Source: JAUIAI01 sp050633665 (GTDB taxonomy: Bacteria > Pseudomonadota > Gammaproteobacteria > Burkholderiales > Burkholderiaceae_E). From it: DNA of 64,000 bases. Below the pieces are notes generated by a model. The model was not told the DNA's origin, made no database searches, and was given only the letters and a program-made list of their open reading frames with translations. The translations under genes and the position numbers were made by a program. This document shows, in pieces, positions 16,438 to 26,393 of the stretch. The stretch spans positions 186,001 through 250,000 of the forward strand of contig JBOEGY010000005.1 in assembly GCA_050633665.1 (NCBI GenBank), given 5' to 3'. The first letter of the stretch is position 1, and each line of letters starts with the position of its first letter.

Positions 16438-17121
16438 TCAGGCTAGCTTGCTTTGTTGCCGGTTTCTTTCGAACTCATGCAACAGTCTGAGGGTTACCGG
16501 ACGACGGGTCTGCAACGCAAACTGGTCGAGCGCGTCCAGATAGCTCATCAGGGCACGGATATCACGGGCTCGGTGCTCGAGAAGCCATTTGCAGACCGGC
16601 TGAATGTCTTTATGGCCTTGAGCGAGCGCATGTTGCTGCATAGCCTCGGATTTTTCGGCGTCGGACAGCAAGGCAATACCAATGACCAGCCCGGCAGCCA
16701 GCCGGGTGCGCAAGTCATCCCTGATGGTCATCCCGGCCGGCGGTTGTGGCGAGCAGACCAGCACGGTGGCGTCTTCCCGGGGCCGTAAGAGGTTCAACAG
16801 GTGAAATAACCGATGCAGCGGTTCGGCCGGCCATTGCTCGATGTCCTGGGCCAGGAAAACGGTGGCGCCGGCGGTGGGCTCGAATGATTCCGGATGGGCG
16901 GGGCTCAGCCAGCGGTGGCTGTCGGCCCGCTGCGCAGCAACCGACTGGAGCAAATGAGATTTGCCACTGCCGGGCGGCCCCCAAAACAAGACGGTGCGAG
17001 CCGGCACCTGCCCGGCGCCGATCGCTGCGGCAATCGAGACGGCTTCGGCGTTGGGTCCGACGACAAAATTGTCCAGCTTTGGTGCGGCGGTCTGCAGGAT
17101 GTCGAGTGTTAACTGTTGCAT
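16438..17121 (-). CDS. hda: DnaA regulatory inactivator Hda
   Basis: This 227-residue DnaA-related AAA+ protein has Walker A in WGPPGSGKSHLLQS (48-55). The truncated DnaA-like architecture lacks the DNA-binding domain IV. With the DNA-bound sliding clamp Hda stimulates hydrolysis of DnaA-ATP. The N-terminus MQQLTLDI has the clamp-binding look (Q-x-x-L). The sensor II arginine region is in LLEHRARDIRALMSYLDALD. It lies 12 bases downstream of the AI-2E permease gene and 18 bases before the HAD gene. Confidence 0.92.
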   Translation of the reverse strand: MQQLTLDILQTAAPKLDNFVVGPNAEAVSIAAAIGAGQVPARTVLFWGPPGSGKSHLLQSVAAQRADSHRWLSPAHPESFEPTAGATVFLAQDIEQWPAEPLHRLFHLLNLLRPREDATVLVCSPQPPAGMTIRDDLRTRLAAGLVIGIALLSDAEKSEAMQQHALAQGHKDIQPVCKWLLEHRARDIRALMSYLDALDQFALQTRRPVTLRLLHEFERNRQQSKLA

Positions 17122-17133
17122 GGGTGGAGGGAT

Positions 17134-18204
17134 TTAGCCGGTCCGGTTAAAGAATTCGCTGTCCTGGTAGGCGTTGCGAACGCGTCGCAGGGCAACGGCA
17201 AGAATCGCAGCCAGTGGCAGTGCAAGCAGTACGCCGACAAATCCAAACACTGCGCCGAAAGCCAGTAACGCAAAAATAACAGCCACCGGATGCAGTCCGA
17301 TGCGCTCGCCGACGAGGCGCGGCGTCAGGAAATAACTTTCAACGACTTGTCCGAGTCCGTAGACCACGCCAACGGAAATCAGGCCCGCAAGCGGTCCGAG
17401 TTGCAGCATCCCGTCAATTAGCGCGAACGTCATGCCCAGTGCGAAACCCAGGTAGGGGATAGCCATCAGCAGGCCGCTCAGCACGCCAATCGGAAGCCAC
17501 AAATCGAAGCCGGCTATCGCCAGGCCGGCCGAGTAAAACACGGCCATTGCCAGCATTACCTGTAGTTGGCCACGTAAGTACTGCCCAAGCAGTTTGTCTA
17601 CTTCGGACAGCAAGTCCTGGGACTGGTCCATCCAGCGTGGCGGAATCAGCGCCTTGAGCTGCACCAGAAGATGGTCCCAGTCCATCAGCAGAAAAAAGCT
17701 GACGATCGGAACCAACAAGACCAGGCTCAGGATTTCCAGCGCCGCCCCCCAGCCTGTTTTCGCGTAAGCCAGAACCTTGGCCGCGATGTCATCACCTAAA
17801 TCGCTGAAATTGTCGGTCAGCCAGGTCCGGACGCTGGAGATATCCAGTTTTACCTCGAACCCGAACCGTTGCTGAATCCAGGGCAGCAAGCGCTCGGTAA
17901 TGGTCGAGATCAGCGCCGGTAGCCTTTCTCGTATCAGGGCGATTTCCTGCTGCACGATCGGAATCAGGATCAGCACGATCAGCAACCCGCCCAGGACGGC
18001 CGTAGACAGAGTCAATATGACCGCCAGCGAACGGGGCACTTTATGGCCGGCTAGCCAGCGAACCCCGGGCTCAAACGCATAGGCCAGGATGGCCGCAGTG
18101 ACAAACGGTGTCAGGACCGGCCCAAGCGTAAGCAGGGCAACAGTCAGCACGACGGCGATGCCGGTCCAAAGTGCCGTCTGAGTCTGGCGTGGAGTAAGTG
18201 GCAT
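17134..18204 (-). CDS. AI-2E family transporter (PerM-like permease)
   Basis: This 356-residue integral membrane protein has about eight helices arranged in the pattern of the AI-2E/PerM family: two pairs of N-terminal helices, a middle helical hydrophilic region (about 70-140), and C-terminal re-entrant segments with VVYGLGQVVESYFLTPRLVG. That last motif is diagnostic of the family. I chose ATG 18204 because AAAGGA sits just upstream; an upstream ATG six codons earlier is less well placed. Function is unsettled (autoinducer or ion/proton transport in different members). It begins the operon to dNK and is divergent from purM. Confidence 0.88.
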   Translation of the reverse strand: MPLTPRQTQTALWTGIAVVLTVALLTLGPVLTPFVTAAILAYAFEPGVRWLAGHKVPRSLAVILTLSTAVLGGLLIVLILIPIVQQEIALIRERLPALISTITERLLPWIQQRFGFEVKLDISSVRTWLTDNFSDLGDDIAAKVLAYAKTGWGAALEILSLVLLVPIVSFFLLMDWDHLLVQLKALIPPRWMDQSQDLLSEVDKLLGQYLRGQLQVMLAMAVFYSAGLAIAGFDLWLPIGVLSGLLMAIPYLGFALGMTFALIDGMLQLGPLAGLISVGVVYGLGQVVESYFLTPRLVGERIGLHPVAVIFALLAFGAVFGFVGVLLALPLAAILAVALRRVRNAYQDSEFFNRTG

Positions 18205-18298
18205 GGTGGTCCTTTTAGCCAAACACGGAAGTTTACTGCCAGCTAGAATGCCGGTTCAGACCTAGGTTGGTAACAACGGACCCGAGCAACGGAGAAAT

Positions 18299-19345
18299 AT
18301 GAATTCACCCCTGTCTTATAAGGCGTCTGGCGTCGATATTGATGCCGGTGACCGGCTGGTTGATCGAATCAAGCCTTTGGCCAAAGCGACCCATAGACCC
18401 GGTGTCATGGGGGGTATCGGCGGGTTTGGGGCGCTTTTTGAGATTCCGGCCGGCTACCAGCAACCGGTTCTGGTGTCCGGCACCGACGGGGTCGGCACTA
18501 AATTGCGACTCGCCATTGAGCTTAACCGGCATGACACGATTGGTATCGATCTGGTCGCGATGAGTGTGAATGACATTCTGGTGCAGGGTGCGGAACCCCT
18601 CTATTTTCTGGATTATTTCGCCACCGGCCATCTTGATGTAGAGGTTGCAGCCAGCGTGGTTGCTGGCGTGGCAGCCGGTTGTGAACAAGCCGGTTGTGCC
18701 TTGATGGGCGGCGAAACCGCCGAAATGCCCGGCATGTACCACGGCGGCGACTATGACGTAGCGGGTTTTGCGGTCGGAATCGTTGAAAAGACCTCTCTGA
18801 TTGACGGGGCAAAAATTGCCGCAAACGATGTCGTGATCGGGGTTGCTTCGAGCGGCGCTCATTCCAATGGCTACTCGCTGGTGCGTCAGGTCATCGAGCG
18901 AAGTCTGGGCTCTGTGTCCGCTCAGTCTCTGACGATGGACCTGGCCGGAGAGCCTCTGGCTGACCGATTGCTGGCTCCCACCCGAATCTATGTCAAACCG
19001 GTGTTGTCGCTGATCCGCAATATCGGTGTTCACGGCCTGGTACATATTACCGGCGGCGGATTGACCGAAAACGTACCGCGGGTCCTGCCTGAGAGTCTGC
19101 AGGCCCGTATTGACCTCGGCAGTTGGCCGACGCCGGTGTTGTTTGACTGGCTTCAGCGTGAGGGTTCCATCGAACAGGCCGAAATGTTGCGGGTGTTTAA
19201 CTGTGGCATCGGGATGGTGGTTATCGTCGCCCCGGAACGCGCAGACGAGGCAGTGGCAGCGTTACAGCAGTCTGGTGAAGCGGCATACGTGATCGGTCAG
19301 ATCGAACCGCGGGTTGACCCGGGCACGGGTACGGTATTTGCCTGA
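18299..19345 (+). CDS. purM: phosphoribosylformylglycinamidine cyclo-ligase PurM
   Basis: This 348-residue AIR synthetase has the family motifs SGTDGVGTKLRLAIE, GIDLVAMSVNDILVQGAEPLYFLDY and GGETAEMPGMY. It makes aminoimidazole ribotide from FGAM in purine synthesis and forms a dimer of the PurM fold. The start ATG 18299 has GGAG 5 bases upstream. No purN follows, unlike many genomes; tamA is next. It is divergent from the AI-2E operon. Confidence 0.96.
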   Translation: MNSPLSYKASGVDIDAGDRLVDRIKPLAKATHRPGVMGGIGGFGALFEIPAGYQQPVLVSGTDGVGTKLRLAIELNRHDTIGIDLVAMSVNDILVQGAEPLYFLDYFATGHLDVEVAASVVAGVAAGCEQAGCALMGGETAEMPGMYHGGDYDVAGFAVGIVEKTSLIDGAKIAANDVVIGVASSGAHSNGYSLVRQVIERSLGSVSAQSLTMDLAGEPLADRLLAPTRIYVKPVLSLIRNIGVHGLVHITGGGLTENVPRVLPESLQARIDLGSWPTPVLFDWLQREGSIEQAEMLRVFNCGIGMVVIVAPERADEAVAALQQSGEAAYVIGQIEPRVDPGTGTVFA

Positions 19346-19352
19346 CTCAAGC

Positions 19353-21263
19353 GTGATTACGTCTCGTCTATCAGGCGCACCACTGGTCAGGTTCGTCATA
19401 CTGCTGACGGTCGTGACACTGGTCGCGGCGTGCGCCAGCACCAGTCCGGTCTCTTCAGAGGCGTCACCGGGGAAGTCGCCTGACCAGAGCGCATCGGATA
19501 AGCCGGTCGAAAAAGACGCTTTGACCGACGTGGTCAACAAGATCACCGGCAAAAAACCGCCGCCGAACTACCAATTTGAGATCAAAGCACCCGAGTCATT
19601 GCTGGATTCGATCCGAACGCAGACGTTTGTCGGGCGCTGGCAGCGCCGCAAGGATTACAGCGAGTCGCAGTTTGAAGGCCTGGCCGCACAACTGGAAAGT
19701 GAGGTGTTGGCGATCCTGCGCTCCAAGGGTTATTTCAACGGCAAGGCGACAGTGACTGCGTCGGCCGAGAAGAAACACGTCAGTCTGGTAGTCAGAGCGG
19801 GCGCTCGCACGACGGTCAACCAGATGTCGCTGGACGTCGTGGGGCCGGCCAAAGACGATGCTCAGGTGTTGAAGTTTTCATTGTCTCGCTGGGCCTTGCC
19901 GGCCGGCAGTTTTTTTGACACGACCGTCTGGCAGTCGAGTAAGCGCAATCTGATCGAAGCCTTGCACCAGCAAGGGTATCTGCGCGCCAGGATTCAAAGC
20001 AGCAAAGCCAGGGTTGACCCAGAGTTAACCGCCGCGGCGCTGAGCGTTACCGTGGACAGCGGAAAGCGATTGCAATTTGGTGATCTGGAAATTGTCGGGC
20101 TGGAACGCTATGACTTGTTGACTGTAGCGGATTTGCGCCCATTTACTGAGGGCGATCCCTACACCTTGGATGTCTTGTTGCTTTATCAGGCCAGACTGCG
20201 TTCGGCCGGATACTTCAAAGATGTACTGGTGTTGCCGCGCCTGGATCTCGTCGAGAAAGACGAGTCGCTGATCCAGGTACCGATTCGGGTTGAACTAACC
20301 GAGCGGGAATCCAAGCGCGCGGCGATTGGGGTCGGTTACTCGACCGACGAAGGGCCAAGAGGGCAGCTTGGGCTTGAGCACCGTGACCTGTTCAATCGCA
20401 ACTGGCAGTTGGAATCAGCGCTTGTGGTTTCTGCCAAGCGTCAACGGGCGTTTGCCAACATCAAGACACCGTACGATCATAATAATTATTTCAATGGCTT
20501 CGGTGGACGAGTCGAGAGCGAAGACATTGAAGGGCTGGTCAGTTCCTCCAGTAATACCTATATTGGCCGTGGACGGCGGATCGGCAACATCGAAACCTTC
20601 TTGTCCCTGCAGTTCCAGACGGAAGAGCAAAAAATATCGCCCGGGTCCGATTCCGAGGGCCGGGTTTTCTCGCAAAAAGCATTGGTGCTGGGTTACTCCT
20701 GGAATCTGCGCCGCCTGGATTCCACGATTGATCCGCGGCGTGGTTATACGATCAGCGCGCAGCTCTCTGGGGCCCGGCAGGATTGGCTTGCAGACCAGAG
20801 TTTCGTGCGTCTGTACACCCGCGCGATCCGATTCCAGCCAATGCCTGTCGGTTCGATGTTTGAGAAAGGCACGCTGGTCTTGCTGGGTGAACTGGGCCTG
20901 GTTTCTGCCGAGTCGCGCGAGGGAATTCCGTCAGAGAACCTTTTTCGCACCGGTGGTGCGCAGACGATTCGTGGCTATAGTTATCGGTCTCTCGGCGCGA
21001 CCGATGCCGGCGCGACGGTGGGCGGTCGTTATGCCTTGCTGGGCAGCATCGAGTACCAGCACCGGGTCAGTGACCTGTATTCGTTGGCGACATTCTTTGA
21101 CTACGGTAATGCGGTGGATTCACGCAAAGACTATGTGCCGTTTGCCGGGTATGGGATTGGTGCCCGGTTTCGCACACCGGTCGGTCCGGTCAATCTGGAC
21201 CTGGCCTACGGGCATCAGGCGCGTCGCCTGCGGTTGCACTTTTCAGTCGGCTATACCTTTTAA
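19353..21263 (+). CDS. tamA: outer-membrane assembly protein TamA (BamA/Omp85 family)
   Basis: This 636-residue Omp85-family protein has an N-terminal signal sequence with a lipobox-like end (LVAACAS), three POTRA-like repeats (about 80-310) and a C-terminal 16-strand beta-barrel (about 320-636). The barrel has the conserved L6-type motif FRTGGAQTIRGY and ends in the outer-membrane signature SVGYTF. It pairs with TamB to insert outer-membrane proteins and move lipids. The start is uncertain: GTG 19353 lies just after purM, and a TTG at 19314 inside purM is also in frame. No strong ribosome site is seen for either. tamB begins directly after the stop. Confidence 0.9.
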   Translation: MITSRLSGAPLVRFVILLTVVTLVAACASTSPVSSEASPGKSPDQSASDKPVEKDALTDVVNKITGKKPPPNYQFEIKAPESLLDSIRTQTFVGRWQRRKDYSESQFEGLAAQLESEVLAILRSKGYFNGKATVTASAEKKHVSLVVRAGARTTVNQMSLDVVGPAKDDAQVLKFSLSRWALPAGSFFDTTVWQSSKRNLIEALHQQGYLRARIQSSKARVDPELTAAALSVTVDSGKRLQFGDLEIVGLERYDLLTVADLRPFTEGDPYTLDVLLLYQARLRSAGYFKDVLVLPRLDLVEKDESLIQVPIRVELTERESKRAAIGVGYSTDEGPRGQLGLEHRDLFNRNWQLESALVVSAKRQRAFANIKTPYDHNNYFNGFGGRVESEDIEGLVSSSSNTYIGRGRRIGNIETFLSLQFQTEEQKISPGSDSEGRVFSQKALVLGYSWNLRRLDSTIDPRRGYTISAQLSGARQDWLADQSFVRLYTRAIRFQPMPVGSMFEKGTLVLLGELGLVSAESREGIPSENLFRTGGAQTIRGYSYRSLGATDAGATVGGRYALLGSIEYQHRVSDLYSLATFFDYGNAVDSRKDYVPFAGYGIGARFRTPVGPVNLDLAYGHQARRLRLHFSVGYTF

Positions 21264-24200
21264 ATGGCCATCATGCCTTCCGCGCCTGCCCAACGTTCCT
21301 GGCTTGCCCGATCATTCCGACTGGGAGCACTCGGACTGGCGACTTTGCTGGTCGTGCTGGTGTTGGCCGTGGTCTGGCTGCTCAGCCCGCTGGGACTCGG
21401 GTTTGCGCTGGGTCAGGCGCGGCAGTTTGTCGCCGATGGTGGCGGCATCCTGATAACCGAGCGGGCTGGCGGCAGTCTGTGGGGAGGAGTCCAGATTGAA
21501 CACCTGAAGTGGTCAGACGGCCAGACTTCGGTCGATCTCGAGTCCGTTCAAAGCCAATGGCGGCTGACAGATTTATTGAGCGGCCGGTTGACGGTTAGCC
21601 AGCTTGCCGTGGGCAGACTGAGTGTGCAATTGCCACCTGCGGGCGAACCGACGCCCCGTCAGGCCATCCCGATGCCTGGTTCTCTGAGGTTGCCGGTCGA
21701 GGTCAGTATCAATCAACTGGCCGTCGCCGATCTGGTCCTCGTGTCAGCCGACCCGCAAGGCGAGCCGCTGAAATTTTCTGATCTGCAGGTCGCGCTTTCT
21801 TATGCTGATGGCCATTATCAGGTTTCGCGGTTTGATTTGAAATCGCCGTGGGCGGACCTGTCTCAAGTTGAATTGCGAGTTGGCGCCGACCTGCCGCATG
21901 CCATTGAGTTGCAGGCCCGGGTGTCTGGCGAAATCCCGGCCAGTGAGGCTGAGCCAGCCAAGCCGGCAACGGTAAATCTGACCGGTCACGGTGATCTTGA
22001 GCAGCTAAGGCTGGCCGCGCAAATTCGGGCGCTGACAATGTTTGCGCAGGCGACCAGCACGTTGCGACCACTGGAAGTCTCGGCGTTGACCGCCGCGGAT
22101 CTGACGGTAAGCGATGTTGGCTTGCAGAAAGTCGACGCTACTCTGCCGCAAACCGCGATTCAATTGTCAGCAACGTTGCGAACCGTCGATCCGCAAGGCC
22201 AGGCATTGCCTGGCTGGTTGCTTGGGTTGCAACTGGAGAACGCCGCTGCCGGGCCGTTACGCGATAAACGATTGCCGCTTGCGGGACTGTCTTTAGACGT
22301 TTCAATGGATGATCCGTTGCTCAAACCGGTTGAGAAAATTCAGCTTCGGCAGATTGATCTGCATCTGCCGGGTGAGTCAGTGGATAATCCGGGCCGGGTC
22401 ACCGGGCAGATCGACATTGATCTGAGCGACCAGCAATCCATAGTCGGGATGAGTATTCCAACGGTTCTGGCCGAACTGGCTGTGAGCGGTCTTGATCTGT
22501 CGTTATTCGCCGGCGCCGAACTCAAGACCGCTATGTCGGGGCAAATCTCATTGCTGCGCAATGAGTTCAACCTTACTCTGAACCAGGCTGCCCAGAGTGC
22601 GGCCGAACGTCAGGCGAATCCGGACACATATTTTTCTTCGCTGCCGCCCGGCGATGCCTCGCTGGTTGCCCGTGGTTTTATCGAACAAGACCGCCTGCGG
22701 CTGTCTGACGTGCGGATGGCGGTCGGCGCCACCGAGCTGGCTGTGTTCGGCTCGGCGCAGGTCGCCAGCCCGTATCGGCTCGATCTTGGCGGTAAAATTG
22801 TCAAGTTGGACCTGAACCGCTGGATACCGGCTTCGGTTGAGATGCCTGCGCGATGGCGTAAAGGCACTATTTATGGCGGCTGGACAGCGCAGGGGGTTAT
22901 TGATCCAGCGGCTGACCTGAGTGTGGCGTTGAACATTGACTCATCGCGGCTGGCGGGGCAGCCATTGCAAGCGGCAATCCGCACCGGTATCCGTATGGGC
23001 GCGGACGGCAAGCTGCAGTCAGTGCGTGCTCTGGACGCGTTGTTGCGCCTGGGGAAAAACAGATTCACCGCGAAAGGCAGTCTTTCGGGCGACCCGCCGG
23101 CGGCGAATGGGAAAACCAGAGGTCTGAAATTCCAACTCGACCTGAACGATCCCGCGGCAATCGAACCCAGTGTGCAGGGCAAGATAACCCTCGGCGGCGA
23201 GTTGACGGGCACGCTGGACAAACTGCGCGTCGGCGCTCGACTGAACGGCACTCGAATCCGCTATAGCCAGGCCGGACAGCCGAAGACTTCGCTGGGCAGT
23301 ATCGAGGCCGACATGGCGCTGCCGGTAGCCTGGCCGTTTGCGCCCAAATCATCAATCAGCCTGACCAGCCGGTTACGCAATCTGCAGGCCGCCGGTCAGA
23401 AAGTCAGTGCGGCCGTCCTGCAGATTAAGGGGACGCCCGAGCGACACCAGATTGACTTTGATACGACAGCCGCCGGGCAGAAGCTGAATTTGTTGGCGCG
23501 AGGACGGGTTGAGTTGCAGGACTCGCCAGTGTGGGTGGGGACAGTCGAGAGAATTCGCTCCAGCGGCAAGCTCACAGTGCGCAGTACGCAGCCGATGGAG
23601 TTGCTGGCCTCGGCGCAAAACATACGGGTGGCGAAAGCAGAGTTGACGGTGCAGGCGGCACGTAGCGACCGGGGACGAATCTCAATCACGCAGGCCGTGG
23701 CAGCATTGGGTGCGGCCCCGGCGTTCACGGTGCGCGGCGGAATGTCCGGTTTGCCTATTGCTGAACTCGTCGGCGCGTTTCAGGCTGAGCCCTTGCCGGA
23801 AGAACTGAGCGGCTTACGCCTGAGCAGCGAATTCCAGTTGTCAGGGACCGGTGTCGAGGATCTGACCGGTCAGTTGTCGGCTAGTCTGAATGAAATCAGG
23901 TCGAAAAAGAAACTCCGCCTGGGCGGGCGAAATGAAGCGGTATTCCGCTTCAAGCTGGGTCAGCTGGATGGCGACATTGATCTGACGCTGCCATCGCTCG
24001 CTTTCTCGCGCAAGTTCACCGGACCCGGCTGGGTAATCGACGGACGCGCCAGTCTGGCCGGCGTTGTCGCCGGGACGGTTGCAAAACCCACTTACGATGT
24101 CCAGTTGACGGCAACCGACTTGTCTTTGCTGCAACCGTCACTGGGCTGGCGTCTCGATAAAGGGGTTTTGCGTGCCCAGGTGTCTGATTCAAAACTTGCT

Positions 24201-25352
24201 ATCGAGGCGTTACGTCTGCAGTCGGGCGATGGCAAGATTGAACTGTACGGGCAGGCGGATCTACTGCCCCCTGCGGTCGCACGCCGCCGAAAATCGACGC
24301 TGCCAATCGATGGTCGGTTTGAATTGAATACCGACAGGTTTGTCGTGCCGATCGGGCCGGGGCAGCGGCTGATCTTGTCGGGAAAGACCGAATTAATTGC
24401 CAACCGCGAGGGGTTGTCATGGCGTGGTGACATGAACGCCGATGAGGGCTTGATCGAAATCGCCGGTTCCGGGGCGCCGTCTTTACCCGATGATGTTGAG
24501 GTCGTCTCGGCGAATCCGGTGGCCAAGCCAGCACCCCCGGCCGAAGAACCGGATGCGGGAATCAGCGTGGCAACCTTGTTGAATATCAATCTGGGCAAAA
24601 ACCTGCGCGTACAAGGTGGCGGTGTGAATGCCCGCCTGACCGGCTTGTTGCAGTTAAAAGGCAATCTGCCGGCCGATCCGCGCGCGGAAGGTCTGGTCAA
24701 GATAGTGGATGGTTCTTACCGTGCTTACAGCCAGGACTTGCAGATCAACGACGGGGACGTTCGCTTTAACGGCCCGATTGATAACCCGGCGCTGAACATC
24801 GAGGCGAGTCGCCCAAAGTTGCCAGTCACGGTGGGCGTGGCAATACGGGGAACCGCGCTAAGCCCCCGTATCGAACTCTATTCAGATCCTTCCATGTCTG
24901 ATGCTGAGAAGCTCAGTTGGCTGGTACTTGGTGTGCCGATTGATAGCGCGCAAAGTGGTGCCCAGTCACTGGCGCTGAAAGAAGCGGCTTCGCGTTTGCT
25001 CGGCCAAGACGATGGCAGCGTATCGGGCGGCGGTTTTTCCGACAAACTGGGGCTGGATTCACTCGGTTTCGGTTATGCATCCGAGACCGGTCAGGCACAG
25101 GGCGTGCGCGACAGTGGCGCCCCGACCGGTCTGCCTGGCGCCGGGGGGCAGACCTCTGCCAGTGCCTACCAGGAGGTAGTGACGCTTGGCAAGAAATTGT
25201 CAGATCGACTGAGCGTCAGTTATGAGCAAGGGGTTCGCGGTTTGTTCAATCTGCTCAGGGTGCAATACGAACTCAACAAGCGGTTGTCCCTACGGGCCCA
25301 GACCGGCAGTGAGAACGCGGTTGACCTGCTGTACTTCTGGTCGTTTGACTAA
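21264..25352 (+). CDS. tamB: translocation and assembly module protein TamB (DUF490)
   Basis: This 1,362-residue protein has one N-terminal inner-membrane anchor (about 15-45) and a long stretch of repeated amphipathic beta-strands that would form an intermembrane groove. A C-terminal TamB/DUF490 domain ends in NAVDLLYFWSFD, the family's usual aromatic terminus. It bridges the membranes with TamA and takes part in phospholipid transport and barrel assembly. ATG 21264 follows the TAA of tamA with no gap (TAAATG), so the two genes are coupled. Alanine-rich low-complexity parts occur but no exact repeats were seen. Confidence 0.92.
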   Translation: MAIMPSAPAQRSWLARSFRLGALGLATLLVVLVLAVVWLLSPLGLGFALGQARQFVADGGGILITERAGGSLWGGVQIEHLKWSDGQTSVDLESVQSQWRLTDLLSGRLTVSQLAVGRLSVQLPPAGEPTPRQAIPMPGSLRLPVEVSINQLAVADLVLVSADPQGEPLKFSDLQVALSYADGHYQVSRFDLKSPWADLSQVELRVGADLPHAIELQARVSGEIPASEAEPAKPATVNLTGHGDLEQLRLAAQIRALTMFAQATSTLRPLEVSALTAADLTVSDVGLQKVDATLPQTAIQLSATLRTVDPQGQALPGWLLGLQLENAAAGPLRDKRLPLAGLSLDVSMDDPLLKPVEKIQLRQIDLHLPGESVDNPGRVTGQIDIDLSDQQSIVGMSIPTVLAELAVSGLDLSLFAGAELKTAMSGQISLLRNEFNLTLNQAAQSAAERQANPDTYFSSLPPGDASLVARGFIEQDRLRLSDVRMAVGATELAVFGSAQVASPYRLDLGGKIVKLDLNRWIPASVEMPARWRKGTIYGGWTAQGVIDPAADLSVALNIDSSRLAGQPLQAAIRTGIRMGADGKLQSVRALDALLRLGKNRFTAKGSLSGDPPAANGKTRGLKFQLDLNDPAAIEPSVQGKITLGGELTGTLDKLRVGARLNGTRIRYSQAGQPKTSLGSIEADMALPVAWPFAPKSSISLTSRLRNLQAAGQKVSAAVLQIKGTPERHQIDFDTTAAGQKLNLLARGRVELQDSPVWVGTVERIRSSGKLTVRSTQPMELLASAQNIRVAKAELTVQAARSDRGRISITQAVAALGAAPAFTVRGGMSGLPIAELVGAFQAEPLPEELSGLRLSSEFQLSGTGVEDLTGQLSASLNEIRSKKKLRLGGRNEAVFRFKLGQLDGDIDLTLPSLAFSRKFTGPGWVIDGRASLAGVVAGTVAKPTYDVQLTATDLSLLQPSLGWRLDKGVLRAQVSDSKLAIEALRLQSGDGKIELYGQADLLPPAVARRRKSTLPIDGRFELNTDRFVVPIGPGQRLILSGKTELIANREGLSWRGDMNADEGLIEIAGSGAPSLPDDVEVVSANPVAKPAPPAEEPDAGISVATLLNINLGKNLRVQGGGVNARLTGLLQLKGNLPADPRAEGLVKIVDGSYRAYSQDLQINDGDVRFNGPIDNPALNIEASRPKLPVTVGVAIRGTALSPRIELYSDPSMSDAEKLSWLVLGVPIDSAQSGAQSLALKEAASRLLGQDDGSVSGGGFSDKLGLDSLGFGYASETGQAQGVRDSGAPTGLPGAGGQTSASAYQEVVTLGKKLSDRLSVSYEQGVRGLFNLLRVQYELNKRLSLRAQTGSENAVDLLYFWSFD

Positions 25353-25355
25353 ACC

Positions 25356-26252
25356 TTAATCCGTCGCCGGGTCTATCACCTTCAGAACAGCAGGGAAGTA
25401 CTCATTGGCGAACCCCGCCGCGCGGCTTGCTTCAAAACGCTCCATGACCAATTCAGCTCCCGCCGCGTCGATCCCGGCGCTTTGCGCGAGCGCCAGCGCA
25501 TAGCTCAGGTCTTTCTTGGCATAGTCAGTCGGAAAAGCGCGCTCCGGGAAGGTTCTGGGCAGCATTGCTTTCATGCCATGGTTGCGCAATGCAAAGCTGT
25601 CGCCAGAGCCTTTGGACATGACCGACAGCAAGACCTCTTCGCTCAGCCCGCTGCGTCTCGCGATGCCCATGGCTTCGGCCAGGGCGCAGACATTCTGAAA
25701 CAACACCATATTGTTCAGAATCTTGACGATTTGACCGCAACCGGCGTCACCGCAGTGGTTGATCTCACTGCCCATACAGGCGAGAAACGGTTTTATGAAT
25801 TGAAACGTCGCTTCGTCGCAGCCGACCATGATGCTCAGGTCACCGCGGATTGCCGCTTCCCGTGTACGGGCAACCGGGGCGTCAGCGAATCCGATCTCCC
25901 GGGCCGCACACTGAGTGGCCAGCGCCCGGGTCAGTTCGACCGGCGAGGTGCTCATATCGACCAGGGTGGTGCCGGGTTTCATGTGGGCGAGCAGCCCGTC
26001 CGGGCCAAGACAGACTTGCTGCACGGCGCTGCCATCGGGCAATGAGAGGAATACGATGTCACAACGGCCGGCCAGGGCGGCTGTTGAGTCAACGGATTCG
26101 ACTCCGGCGGGTTTGAGTCGGGCAAGCGGTTCGGCCGCCCGGTCAAACGCAATGACGGGGCCGGGTAGCTTCTTGGCGAGGTTTTCGCACATGGGCTCAC
26201 CCATAACACCCAGGCCGATGAAGCCGACGCGCGGCGAATTGTCTGTCGTCAT
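25356..26252 (-). CDS. beta-hydroxyacid dehydrogenase (3-hydroxyisobutyrate dehydrogenase family)
   Basis: This 298-residue NAD(P)-dependent dehydrogenase has the dinucleotide motif GFIGLGVMGEPM (G13-x-G-x-x-G18) and catalytic Lys177 in CGQIVKILNNMVLFQN. The second family motif, usually D-A-P-V-S-G-G, reads DAPVARTREAA here. The substrate-binding serine and glycines are therefore changed, and the substrate may differ from 3-hydroxyisobutyrate or tartronate semialdehyde. It converges with tamB, with only 3 bases between the stops. Confidence 0.85.
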   Translation of the reverse strand: MTTDNSPRVGFIGLGVMGEPMCENLAKKLPGPVIAFDRAAEPLARLKPAGVESVDSTAALAGRCDIVFLSLPDGSAVQQVCLGPDGLLAHMKPGTTLVDMSTSPVELTRALATQCAAREIGFADAPVARTREAAIRGDLSIMVGCDEATFQFIKPFLACMGSEINHCGDAGCGQIVKILNNMVLFQNVCALAEAMGIARRSGLSEEVLLSVMSKGSGDSFALRNHGMKAMLPRTFPERAFPTDYAKKDLSYALALAQSAGIDAAGAELVMERFEASRAAGFANEYFPAVLKVIDPATD

Positions 26253-26393
26253 TTCTGTCTTCTCTTTGGGATTCGAAACCCTGATCGTACAATTGACTGC
26301 TCAGGAGCCGGATTGACCCGTCGTTGGCTCGTCGTTAGCCTGTCACCAACCCGATCAATCTGCCAAGAATCTCGTTGTTGCCTTGGAGTTCGC

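Noticed and set aside
20326..21453. A 375-codon open frame on the plus strand across the end of tamA and the start of tamB
   Set aside because: It is an out-of-frame reading of the tamA barrel and is Arg/Trp/Ser-rich, as expected of a shadow frame in GC-rich DNA.
25482..26045. A 187-codon plus-strand frame opposite the beta-hydroxyacid dehydrogenase
   Set aside because: It lies wholly antisense to a well-supported gene and has no independent support.
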